Assembly: GCA_021442155.1 (NCBI GenBank)
Contig: CM038215.1
Span: 207,632,982-207,696,981 of the forward strand
Length of the DNA: 64,000 nt
Source of the DNA: Cymbidium sinense
Lineage: Eukaryota > Streptophyta > Magnoliopsida > Asparagales > Orchidaceae
Direction of reading: 5' to 3'
In this document: piece after piece, positions 47,854 through 59,200 of the stretch
Layout: every line of letters starts with the position of its first letter
How positions within the stretch are numbered: position 1 is the first letter of the stretch
Program-made: the position numbers and the translations under genes
Notes under the pieces: generated by a model
What the model was told of the DNA's origin: nothing
The model's database searches: none
Seen by the model: only the letters and a program-made list of their open reading frames with translations

Positions 47854-47873
47854 TTTCCCACAGATGACACCAA
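47854..47873 (-). other. Primer-binding site of C1
   Basis: Minus strand TTGGTGTCATCTGTGGGAA, a close variant of the TTGGCGCCGTCTGTGGGAA-type site frequent in plant Tat elements, about five bases after the presumed LTR end. Confidence 0.7.
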
Positions 47874-47878
47874 ATTAT

Positions 47879-48874
47879 TGCATGCTAGAAAATCAGTTAC
47901 GGTAGAATAAAAGTTTATGCATTAACTTTGTTATGAAATCCAGTACACACACAGATATTTGTAGCATGAACAAGAAACTCCAAGATTTTTACGTGAAAAA
48001 ATCCCTGAAGAGGGGAAAAAATCATGAGGCCTAGTCCAGTAAAAATCTTCCACTATGTATCTACTTCAGAGTACAAAGTTTTTTCGATAATGAGATTATA
48101 AAATTGTATATGAGAAAGCCTAATAATGGGAATCTCAGAATCAGGTAACAATAACTATCAGGTGGTGGTATGCTTGTTGGTATGGTGATGATGAGCAATG
48201 GGGTGAAAATTCGATTAATCGGCGGTGGTGATGAGCGGTGGACAATGATGAAGCTGTGAAATGGGTGGTAGTGGCCAGCGGCGGTATGATGATGATCGAT
48301 GGTAGTGGTGCTATATGCCGCAGATGGTGTGGCGATCACCGGCGATAGTGGTTGCGGTGATAGCCGATGAGCAGGTGATGATAGCGGCGATGGTGGGCAG
48401 CGGTGTGCGATGGTTGGCGATGGCGGTGGTTGGCAACCATCGAGTGGTGGCACGATTACGGTCGGATGATCTTCAAGCCTTAGAGCTCTCTCTTCTCTTT
48501 AGCTTGGACCGCCTCATGTGAAGAATGAGGGGCTATTTATAGATTAGAGGGATGATATTTCTGTAAATACATGCAAAATTCAAACCACTCCATCGAACGG
48601 CTCAAAATAATTCCCTTGATCATTTGATGTATTTTAAGTATTTGAATGCTCAAATGAAGTCAGAATCAAGAGATCTTGGGCTTGTTAGATCCGGCTCGTC
48701 AAGATGCTCGATTTGATCATAAATACTCCACATTTAAAAATTATTTAGGATTTAACTGATATCTTAAAGTTTTTAATGATATTTTAAGTGCTTGATCTGG
48801 ACTAGTTTCGACTTAAGATCATATTGCAATTGGCATCAAGATTCGTGCTTCGACTAGTGAAATTTCTAGTGTCA
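47879..48874 (-). repeat. 5' LTR of C1 (about 1.0 kb)
   Basis: On the minus strand the proposed borders are TGACACTAG (48874) and TAGCATGCA (47879), TG...CA. The 3' border is fixed by the primer-binding site; the 5' border is a guess. The transcribed part has TTTTTCCCCTCTTCAGGG and TTTCACGTAAAAATCTTGG near 47970-48020, wording common near the ends of plant LTRs. A biased GGTGGT/GATGG-rich stretch fills 48150-48450. Confidence 0.65.
48534..48541 (-). promoter_or_regulatory. TATA box of C1 LTR
   Basis: Minus strand TATAAATAGCCCCTCATTC, a textbook plant TATA box. Transcription would start roughly 30 bases further, near 48500, and run towards the primer-binding site. Confidence 0.75.
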
Positions 48875-48914
48875 TATCAGCTTTGATTATTAATATTATA
48901 AATGGTTCACTTTT

Positions 48915-51350
48915 CAAGTAGGTTTAGATGTGTGGTCAAAAGAAAATTTTTTGAATGACTTAGAAGAGTTAATACAAATGATAGTTTTTTAAAAACTAAT
49001 ATTTATTTGAGGAGATTTAAATATACATATTGGTAGAGTGGTGCACGATTTTAAAAGTATTCATGATATTTATTAGTTTGGAGTGACTGATGTAAAAGGT
49101 ATAACCATATTGGATTTTGAATTAGATTATGATTTTATAATTGCTAATATTTTATTCAAGAAAATAGAGGTGCATATTAATAATTATAAAAATGGATCTA
49201 ATAAAATGCATATTGATTATTTTCTTATGAGAAAAATATGTCATCCAAATTATAAATATTTTAAGGTCATTCAAGATGAAAGTTTAAACATTTGACATTG
49301 ACTACTAGTTTTGAATTTTAAGATTAATGGTTGGATGATGAAATATAAAATGAAATATAATTCTAAGCTTAAATGGAGATACTTAAAAACATAAATAAAA
49401 AAAAAAATTTGAGAGTGCTAAAAGATCTTAGTATCTCTGATGTTTATGAGAAAACAAATGTTATATAGAAAAAATAACAAGTAATATTAAATAAGTTGGA
49501 AAAAAAATGTGCTAAGAGAATCGAGAGAAAAAGTTTTTATTAGTAAAAACACTTGGTGGTTGAGTCAAAATGTACAAGAAAAATATCAAAAATTAAAAAA
49601 AATTAATAAAAATTAGTTCAGATGAAAAAACTTAGAAACTTGGAAAAAATATAAAATGACCTGTAAGGATTTTAAGAAAGTAATATATTATGCAAAATAT
49701 TAAATATTTAGTGATTTATATAATAGATTGGATGCTAAAGAGAGCAAAAGATATATTTATAAATTAACTAAGAAAAGACATAAGAGAAGTAAAGGTTTAA
49801 TTTAAATGAAGTTAATTAAGGATGAATATAAAAAATTACTTTTCTTAGAAGAGGATATTCAATATATGTCGATGAAATATTTTGATAAATTTTTTAATGA
49901 AAGTTTTGAGAATACAATTGACTATAGTGATCTTAATATCCTAAATTAAAAGAAAGATTTTTGTTTTTATCGTTGTATTAGTAAATCCAAAGTTTGAGAG
50001 GTTTTAAAGAAAATGAAGTATGATAAAGTAGTGGGACCTAATGATATTCCATTAGAAGTGTGAAATGCTTAGGAGATAAAAACTTTTTTTTGGCTTATTT
50101 TGCTTTTTAATATTATTTTAAAGACTAAAAAGATGTCACATGAGTGGTAAAAGAATTTATTGGTTCTTTTTTTAAGAATAAATGGGATACACAAATGTAT
50201 GTAATATATAGAGGAATTGAGATAATGTGTCATACATTATAATTATCAGATAGAGTAATTGAGCATAAGTTGCAACATGATACAAAACTTTATCAAAACC
50301 AATTTGAATTCATACAAAGTAGATTTACTATAGATGATATAAATTTATTAAGAGGTTTGATGGAGAAGTATAGAGAGAGAAAGGAGGATCTGCACATAAT
50401 ATCTATTGATCTAGAGAAAGCATATGATAAACTATTAAGAGAAATGCTTTTGAGAGTTCTACGAAGAAAATGAACTAATATTGCATATATTTAAGGCATT
50501 AAGACTATGTATATTAGAGTTGTTACTTATGCTCAAACATAAAGATGATTGATCAAGTATTTTCCTATTTTAGTTGGATTACTTCAAGGATCGGCTTTAA
50601 ACTCTTTTTTTTTAAGGGAGTTCAAAACAAACTTGAATTATGAATGGTCAATTTTAGAGTCTGAACGCTTTTGTTTGAATACATGTAGTCTACTTTTAGT
50701 AGTAGTAGATATAATAGTAGGGTTCTGATAATGGGTTATCAAGCTATTAAAAATAGTATATGTTTAGATATCTCGGGTCTATTGTTCAATGTGATAGTGA
50801 AATAGATGGGGATGTCATTAGCAGAATTCAAGTTGGATGGTTAAAGTGAAGGATTACATCAGGCTATTGTGTAATGGAAAAATACCTCTTAGACTTAAGG
50901 ATAATTTTTATAAGATGGTGGTGAGACTTGTAATGTTTTATGGCATAGAATGTTAGGTAGTAAAAGAGAATTATAAAATTAAGTTAAGTTTTGCAGAGAT
51001 GAAGATGCTCTAGTGGGTGAGTGTTTTACACTTAGAGACAAAATGTGAAACAACTATATATATGAGAAGGTTGGAGAAGCTTTAATAGTAGATAAGATTA
51101 GAGAGGCTAGCCCAGATGGTTTGGTCACATAAAATGTTAGCCACCTGATAACCTAATTAGGAGAGTAGATGTATTAAATTCAATTTATATAAAGAAATGT
51201 AGAGTTAGACCTAAAAAGAATTGATTAGGAAGTATTAAAAATGACATTATTTTATTAGATTTAAGTGAAAATATGACATTTAATATGACACAATGGAGAA
51301 AAAAGATTTATGTATTCGACTTCAAATATTAGGATAAAGTCTTATTTTTC
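48915..51350 (+). mobile_element. RTE-type LINE remnant, 5' truncated
   Basis: Carries the end of an apurinic-type endonuclease (LNDLEELIQ near 48950, GVTDVKGITILDFELDYDFI and the SNKMHIDYFLMRKI end motif near 49083-49235). RT follows: MKYDKVVGPNDIPLEV near 50010, NQFEFIQSRFTIDDINLLRG with LMEKYRERKEDLHIISIDLE and KAYDK at 50297-50440. The C-terminal part has GIECWVVKENYKIKLSFAEM near 50945 and a WRKKIY end near 51295. These match the plant RTE pattern. Frameshifts and stops are everywhere. The 5' end is missing, as is usual after incomplete reverse transcription. Confidence 0.85.
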
Positions 51351-52930
51351 TTGTTATGATTATTGTTTTTAAAAATACTTAAAACATCTAAAATTATTTA
51401 AAGCATTTTTAAGAATAATGTGATTTGTTCTCAAAATTAAAAAATTTAAAAAACTTAAAATATATTAAATAAACATTTTTTTTAAAATAAAATAAACCCG
51501 AAATAATAAAATATCAAACAAATTGATACCAAATATGCTGAAAGAAATTTTAATGTTTATTATCACTCCCCATTATGATAACCCTACAACCAAACGAAGC
51601 AGAACCTAACAAAGCTAAGTAAATTTAGCTCATTGAATGCTTCACCCTCACCCATTTGGATCTTTCATTATCACAGAGTAGAGTAGGACGTACATTCAAT
51701 TACTAAAATTCACCCAACAACACAAATAATATATTGATTCATTTAAAAATAATCTACTAAAATTAACTATTTATTATAAGCGGAAGCAATTTAAAACATA
51801 TATTTTAAATTGAACTACAGGGTATCTAAAACATCAATTTTCTAAATAGTAATCATATTAATTAAAACTCTCCTCAAATATTATTTACAAAAGCTTTCAT
51901 TGCAAAATAATTCTAACAAGAGGCAAAAATTATCTCACCAACCTTATCCTTTCCTTTTCCTATAAAATAATTATAATCATCTGATGAGTCACAAGACTCA
52001 CCAAGATAAGTAAGTCTAAAACAAAATTCAAATACTAAATAGTAAAAATTAATATGCATGCCAAATATAAGTGTTATATATAATCAATATTATTGTACCA
52101 ATTTTAAACTTTTCTTTATAACATTTTTATAGGAAGAGATAGTATATTTGCAACTGTAATTTATTTGTTACTAATTCAGCTTTTGAACATATCATGAATA
52201 GTTGCCAAGGTTATTGACTATCATAAATTAACTCGAAAGCTACATTAAAGACCCTTTGCCTCTATAGAAGACTCTTTTGCCTTATGTCATATCATTTGAG
52301 AACTTTTTGTCTCACTAGGGTCTCTTTTTTAATGCAAGTAACGTAAAGATCATATAGCCAACTTGATTCGTATCACATAAAAATTTTCATCTTTGTATGT
52401 TTAGATAATCAACTACTCATTAAGCATAAAATTATTATTTCAAACCTACAAAACAACTATAAATGCAATTGAATAACATTTAGTATCACAAGGTTGCATT
52501 AATGAATGAATTTCACAAGAACATTATGTAAACAAATTGCAAAATTTTATGACTATAGTAGTAAAGAATTCATATGTAAATTGGCACTTAATTAAATAAC
52601 TATAATCAATTAATTAAATAATATTAAGAGCTGTCAATGTTACTATGTTTATATTCATCACACCTAGCATCATAGATAACTACTAAATCATGCGAAAATG
52701 CCACCCTCGATCTTAATCCCTCCCTTGTTTCCACACCGATGTGCAATTGAGCCCATCGAGAATTGTGATTCATCAGCCCCTCCTCCCTAATCAACTCTAC
52801 TCTCATGGTTCTTGCATGCGATAAACAAAGCTAATTAACATAGGGAAAAGTGGGAATTAATAATAAAATCAAGGGAGAAACCAAATTTTATACTTATTAT
52901 TGATTTCATTTTAAGTTAATTTTATCCTCA
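51351..52930. other. Unassigned AT-rich sequence
   Basis: No reading frame of substance, no terminal repeats or target duplications that I can define. Wording such as AGTTGCCAAGGTTATTGACT (52200) and GATGAGTCACAAGACTCACC (51982) suggests a decayed LTR of another retrotransposon, but I cannot name it. It separates the LINE from the cut end of the B1 LTR at about 52931. Confidence 0.4.
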
Positions 52931-54381
52931 ATTAACATCAACCAGTCATGCCAAGTTTTATTGGGTTCAGCCAATTTAGAATAATATAGGTTAATTTGGG
53001 TTCAATTTGATCAAGTTAATTAATTAACCAAATTAGGCCTAAGAGGATATTGGATCATGTTCAAATGATGATTTGGAATATGTTGGTGTAATTGGTTTGG
53101 TTCAATTTGAAAAAGATTTGAATTTGGCTCATATGATTCATATAGGTCAAATTTGTTGACCAATTTGATCAAATTGGGTATAATTGAGGGTTCAAATCAT
53201 GTTTTATTCTTCATTTGGTATAGGCTTTTATTTGATTTAATTTGGATTAGATTGAGTATTGGTTCAATTTGACCATTTAAGCCAATTTGGGCTAAGTTGG
53301 TCAAGTAGATTTGCTTGATCAAACTAGCTTCAAATAATCATTAAAAAGTGTTTAATAATTAATATGGGGTTGATTGCAAGTGTTAATTTAATTCCATTTG
53401 AATTGAATCAAGATTTGGTTCAACCTTTAAGCTAAATTGGGTCAAATTGAGTTAAGTAGGTCAATTGGAAAAATAGACCTATTTGACTTTAATTGAGTAT
53501 TAAGACATGATCAATAAATCATTTAGAGGTGATTGTAAGGGTTTTTTTAGTTTGTGATTTGAGTTGAATTGGTCCTTAGTTTAATTTGATAATTTTAGGT
53601 AAAATTAGGCTAATTTGGATTGAGCGAGTTAATTAATCAAATTGGGTTGCAATTGGTCATGTAAGATGTGTGTAATTTGATTGATTGTAAGGCTCTGAGC
53701 TGGTTCGATTTGATTTGAATCAAGATAAATTTAATTTTTGCCCTATAGGGCTCAATTGGATTAATTTGGGCTAAATGAGCCAATTGATCAAATTGAGTTC
53801 TAATTAGGCTTTAATAAAGTTCAAATAATATTTCAAAGAGTTTGGGTAAGGTCAATTTCAAATAGTTTGGAATAATTTTTGGGTTTAGCCGCTTTAGGCC
53901 CAAATAAGTCAAGTTGGGCCAATTAGGTCAATTGGAAAAAATAAAGCCCAATTGGGTGTGATTTAGGTATATTTAGTTCTTTGAATATCATATGGTTACT
54001 TGGTTTCAATTAGTTAGAGTTTGGTCAAAACTTAGGTAAAGGTGACCTAAATGGGTCAATTTGAGCCAAGTGGTCCAATTGAACATATTTAGCTAATTAT
54101 ACTTAATTTGTGTTGGGTTGGATTATGACTAAAGTCAAGAACGGGTTGAAATCAATTTCATTTGGATGTGAGGGTTTGGGTTGGTCGGGTCAAGTGGGGT
54201 CCACTACTCCAACCGCGTCTAACCCTCAGGGTCAAGTCCAATGAGCTATGGGCATTAGGGCTTGGGTATTCTCCTAACCACTAAAATTATCTTAACTCTA
54301 AGTGAGGAGACCTTAGTGCCTAAATCAAATCTTAGGTCTAAGGAGTGATGAGTGTCAACCTCACTACATACGAGGTCAACA
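52931..54381 (-). repeat. 3' LTR of B1, truncated
   Basis: On the minus strand it starts TGTTGACCTCGTATGTAGTG at 54381. It aligns with 60100-61544 (shared ends AGACCTTAGTGCCTA and TCTAAGGA.TGAT) and holds a GGTCAA-rich block. Homology to the other LTR stops near 52931 at GTCATGCCAAGTTT, so about 3.8 kb is lost or displaced. Confidence 0.75.
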
Positions 54382-54507
54382 GATATCCTTATCCACCAAA
54401 ACATATATGTGATGATTGTTATCCATGACTTGACCATCTGTATCCATGCTATTATGGACTTTCTACTCTACATGTGCACTGACTGGCTTGGGTGCTTCAC
54501 ATGTATG

Positions 54508-54509
<2 letters not shown>

Positions 54510-54548
<39 letters not shown>
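54510..54548 (+). repeat. CT microsatellite
   Basis: Uninterrupted TC dinucleotide run of 39 bases inside the B1 ORF1 region. Confidence 0.97.
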
Positions 54549-54551
<3 letters not shown>

Positions 54552-54990
54552 TTCTCTCTAGTTGATGCTAGTGGCGAAGTAATGACTACACACTCTTGGG
54601 CCACCACTCTTTCTTCTCCATCGATAAAGTGGGAGGCCGAATAGGAGAGCTCGGCTTCACACCATCCGTGTGAAAGATGAAGGGTGCCCCTCAAGTAGTA
54701 GTTTAATCACTAAGGGTAGGGCCTTCTTATCCTTAGATTGCTTCTGGTACTTATAGGAAACTCCAGATGATGTTACTTGAATGGAGGATGGTGGTAGATG
54801 AGTCAACTGGTGTGACGGTGATTGCACCAGTTATGGCTCGATAGATACTCCCCTCCCCTAATCTACCTATATGATTAGACTACTATGCTCTAAGATATCT
54901 ATCCATCAATACTAAGGTCGTTGTTTTCCAAACAAACCTTCTTATATCTCTCTTAACTCTTATAAGAACTGACCTTAGACTAGCGTAGGG

Positions 54991-54992
<2 letters not shown>

Positions 54993-55027
<35 letters not shown>
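54993..55027 (+). repeat. CT microsatellite
   Basis: Uninterrupted TC run of 35 bases, 445 bases from the first. A2 has only TCTCTCTTT at the comparable place near 35012. Confidence 0.97.
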
Positions 55028-55028
<1 letters not shown>

Positions 55029-55660
55029 GTTGGTGTCTCATACTCAAAGGGGTGTGGTAATAATGTTGTTATATGACGACTGTCTTCCTATCTCTCAGCT
55101 GCTAAGAGTGGGTGAAATTTACTACCCTTAAGGAGGGGAAAGGTCTCTCATAAGAACCCATCCTCAGCAACATGTGATGAACTCTTTATCTCCATGAACA
55201 TCCTCTGATACTGCTTCATCAACTTTTTATTCTTATTTATTCTTTAAGTCTTAGTTAGAGGAACAAAATGAGAGGTAAAACTTACTTGGAAGAAATATGG
55301 GACAAACTAGATAGCCATCAACTCTTCTTTGGCATACTGGGTCTATCCTAGATGTTGCTTCAACTCTGGAAATCCTACTAGTGGTGAAGAAAATAGATAG
55401 TAGTGGTATAGTGAAAACCTCAGTAAACTTCCTTTTAATGAGGGGAATTCTATTTTAGATCTCAAGTCAAACTAAATTAAGGGCTTTTTATCTTCAACCT
55501 CTTTATGAACCACCATGGTGAATGATGAACCGTCACAAGTAACCTTCAGATCCTCAAAACCTAATCCAAACTTAATGATTGGGGTCTTGGTTAGATAGGC
55601 CTAATCCATGGCTATATTCAACCCATTGGCGAATGAGAAGATAAACTTTCCAGATAACAT

Positions 55661-56265
55661 AGTGATGGCTTGAATGAATTGATAGAATGTGTTGTGCTGT
55701 AACAGATGCCTCTCTCTCCTATTATAAGAGGGAAAGGCATCAGTTGTTGAAAATGATTAGTTTAATTTTTTTTCTATTTTGGACTCACATTTTACCAAAT
55801 TTGGTTGGTGAGTGGGGCTTAATTTTTAAAGATCATACTGGTAGATATTTTGATTCAAACCTCCCTATGAAGTAGGTGCAATATTTGTGAATTTGAAAAC
55901 CTTATTTGTCACATTTGAGCATGGCAATAGGTCTCAATGGGGGATCCTAATATTTTGAGAGTCAAAAGATCCAAGAAGATTATTTTGTTAAATTTTTTTG
56001 GTAAAGTCAAGAACTTTACATGTTTTTTTAAAAAGGGGAATCCCATTGAGGGTCCAATGGGGTGGTCCTAGAACCTACTCATTTGACTATAATAAATGAG
56101 AGGTTTTAGGAACAAGGGAATTGAGATGTTGGCCACACTCTCTCAAGGTAGAAATGAATAAGGTGCCCAATAAAGAAAACTATAGTTTAAGCTTATAAAT
56201 GGTATAGACTTACTACCAATGCATAGTGATATTATCTAATCACTAAAGATAGAGAGCTGAACTTT
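55661..56265 (-). other. 5' leader of B1
   Basis: Non-coding stretch between primer-binding site and ORF1, shorter than in A2. One or two inverted repeats resembling family A units remain, for example CTCAC/GTGAG around an ACCAAATTTGG-type loop near 55783-55815. No long array is visible. Confidence 0.55.
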
Positions 56266-56283
56266 CCCCAATGAAGTCACCAG
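56266..56283 (-). other. Primer-binding site of B1
   Basis: Minus strand TGGTGACTTCATTGGGGA, seven bases after the LTR end; a better preserved relative of the A2 site at 37879-37895 and close to the Ogre-type TGGCGACTCCACTGGGGA. Confidence 0.7.
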
Positions 56284-56290
56284 AAAAATC

Positions 56291-59200
56291 TATAGTGTTA
56301 AAAATGTGATGGGACACCATGTAGATCTTAGAGGGTACTTATTAAAATGATTAAGTATGACATCATGAATGATATAATATCTTAAAAGATAGAAATATCA
56401 CCTTACAATGGACTCAATTATCTAATAAGGACTCTTAAGTCTAATGGATCTAGATGTACCAAATATTTGGATGAAGGTAGGTTTATTTTAAGCTAAGCTC
56501 TTAAGTTCTCTATAGTGGTAAACCACCAAAGTTAATTACAACTTAGGGGATATGAATTTCTTAAGAAAACTATCAATTAAATTAGATGGCTAACATCTCT
56601 ATGGATTTCAAAGTTAGAGATCAAAAGATTAATTATTATGGAAATCAAGTTGGATAGCCTAAATATGAAGAGTTCTTACCAAATTTTAGAGAAAAATAAG
56701 TAGGAAGTATCTTGATGTTAAGGTTTATATCCTAACAACACAAGGCTATAAAAAAGCTTAAGTGGTGAGGATTTATGCCCATGTAAAAGGAGAAATAAGC
56801 TACCTCAGATACTAAATCTAAGGTGCTCTAGCACAAGCTAAGAGCTAGACCTAGTCTAATGAGAAGGAAATGGGATATGTAGATTCAATTTTACTAGGGA
56901 GAATGAATCCATGTTGACTCTTTTAGATTTACAATAGCTTAAAAGGGCTACCAACTAACACCTCCTATGAGTTAAAATCATGTATATAAGTCTCATGAAT
57001 GCAAGATGGCTAAATTATAATTTATTAAGACTAGAAAACTAAGAGCCTAAACTCATTCATTAGAATTCTAGATCTTGACGGGTATGAATAATACCATAGA
57101 TAAATGCAATAAAATTGTATCCTTTTATAAGTTTTAAACTTCTAAATTTGACTCAAGTTTGGGTGGGTGAGAATATATATATGCATGATGAAATAAAGTT
57201 ATGAGCCAATCGATGAGGAAGGTATTCTTCACTCAAGGGTGCTGCCATCAATGGTCAGACTATCACTTATTGTGTAATGAGTGAAGGCCCTTTATATCCA
57301 AGGAAGCAAGACAATATGGAAATGGTATGATTATACATTCTTCATAGACATATGGTTTCCAAATCTTTTTGATGATCAATCCCTAAACTTTATAGTGAGG
57401 TTATGAATTATGTTAGTTATTATTTAATTGCTAAGTTGGGGTAGAAAAATTAAATCATAAAAAGTCTATCGAAATCCAGCCCATACAACAATCATCACAC
57501 TCTAAGAAACATAGAAAAAGCATGTAGTTTCTAGTGTAGAAATAAAGTAAACACACCAAACAAATAAATCAAATTAGAATAATAAAAGTGGCCTATGAGG
57601 CTGGGTTCTGCCATACACCCCAGAGAAAGAAAAAATGAGTTGTCAAGCTATATATTATAGATTATAATAAATATTACAACAAATTATAGAAGCATATAAG
57701 GTCTTTATCTTCTCTTGATCTTCAATATGTTAGATTTTCTAGGCACCACAAGGCCTCTACTCATCTTAAACCTCATGGCTCTAATCGTAATTCTATACAA
57801 AAATTATATTTTAAAATTCCAAAATAACATCCTAACTAAGCTTGAAAAATAGAGATTAGCTATATTTTACATACACACCAAGAAATTATAATCCACATAC
57901 TTGGACTTAGCACCAGCGAGTGCCAAGCCTACCTATCCTAATAGGCTATGCTTAAAGGTACAAACAATACCAACATTGAAAAAGCATTTAATTTATTTAT
58001 TTATTACAATGGCCACCCTTTTTTTATTAAGCACACCCCCTACAAAAAAATAATATTAGTCTAATAAATATCATCCTACCATTCAAACTACACACAAGTA
58101 ACCATAACATTCAGTATAAAATAATACACCATAAAGCACAAAAAAAATAATACATCAAAAATAAAATACCAGCCTAACCTAAATCTAGAGTTAGTGGCCT
58201 ATCAATCTAATGTGTAAAAGTTGATATAGTGAAGTAAGGCTAAGCTTTGGTGTTTAAGTTATGATTTAAAAATAGGATTTAATTTATTATTGTTGGATGG
58301 TTTTAATTCAAGTGGTTAGTGACATAAATATAGGTTTGGATTAATTTTAGTTTATGTTTGAGTTATATTTAGTGTTTTAAAGAGTATAAGGAATAAAGGG
58401 CCCCACTTTGGATAAGGCTCACTCTTCCTTATTCCCTAACTATAAGTTGATTCTAAAAGTGGATTTTATGGCATTTAGTATTGTTAATGAAGCATTGTAT
58501 TTTCAATTATGCCCTAAATTTGAGTTTGATTTAAATGAAAGTATAATAATATGAAGGACATTATAAGATTAAAGGACATAAGTCGTGGCTTCCCTTTATG
58601 ATATTATTTATCATTCTCCATCATCTTCAACATATTTGTATATTTATATTTTTTAACAGGTATTATAAATATATAATGTATATATCACTTTTGTTTGAGT
58701 TATTTAATTCATTCATACATGCATGCATGTGTATGCTTTATATTAATTTTAATTGGAGAATTGCATAAATAATACGAGTATAGACATAACTACATGAATG
58801 TACATACAATTTTTAGAATGAAATAAAACATTTACTTCACATACATTTCTCTCTACAATCTTTAGGTATGAACCATTGTTAAATCAAAGAGTTGAAGTAT
58901 CTAAGACCTCCTTTGGGACAGTAGCTCTATACCCTTAGGTGTTCAAACTATATACCTTAAAGATGTATTGATGATGTATATGAATAATATACATCTTGAT
59001 TGACTTTAATTTCAAAATTTATAAATACACTTCAATTTATTTAAATGAAAGTATTTTGAAATTTATTAATGATAATAGCATTAATGGGTGTAATTAACAT
59101 AGCATAAATTTAATAATTACCATTTAAACATTGATGCAATTGAATATGAATCAAGCACACATTTGCAAATTGATGGAGAAAGATAAATACATCAAAAGAT

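Larger units (their letters stand above)
45793..48874 (-). mobile_element. Element C1: second Tat-type Ty3/gypsy retrotransposon, 5' part
   Basis: Reads from the right: LTR, primer-binding site, gag, protease, RT. It is cut after the YVDD box by A2; the rest must lie beyond A2, outside the window. Its gag, its YCQFHQSRGHITMAC finger and its primer-binding site place it in the Tat group but in a family distinct from A and B. It is the oldest layer of this nest. Confidence 0.88.
54382..55660 (-). pseudogene. ORF1 remnant (B1)
   Basis: Starts at ATG 55660 with MLSGKFIFSFANGLNIAMD, then LTKTPIIKFGLGFEDLKVTC and DGSSFTMVV, clearly related to the ORF1 start of A1 (1032) and A2 (35780). After a stop, shifting frames continue for a few hundred bases. 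Two long CT microsatellites interrupt the region (54510-54548 and 54993-55027). Sequence around 54600-54700 again resembles the ORF1 3' part of family A. The ORF ends without gag: the LTR follows at 54381, so gag-pol is deleted. Confidence 0.6.

Noticed and set aside
48061..48453. 130-codon Pro/His/Ser-rich frame on the minus strand
   Set aside because: It comes from the GGTGGT/GATGG-biased stretch in the transcribed part of the C1 LTR; composition alone keeps it open.
50270..50473. 67-codon frame with NQFEF and DLEKAYDK motifs as a separate gene
   Set aside because: It is a fragment of the RTE LINE reverse transcriptase, in line with the flanking LINE pieces.
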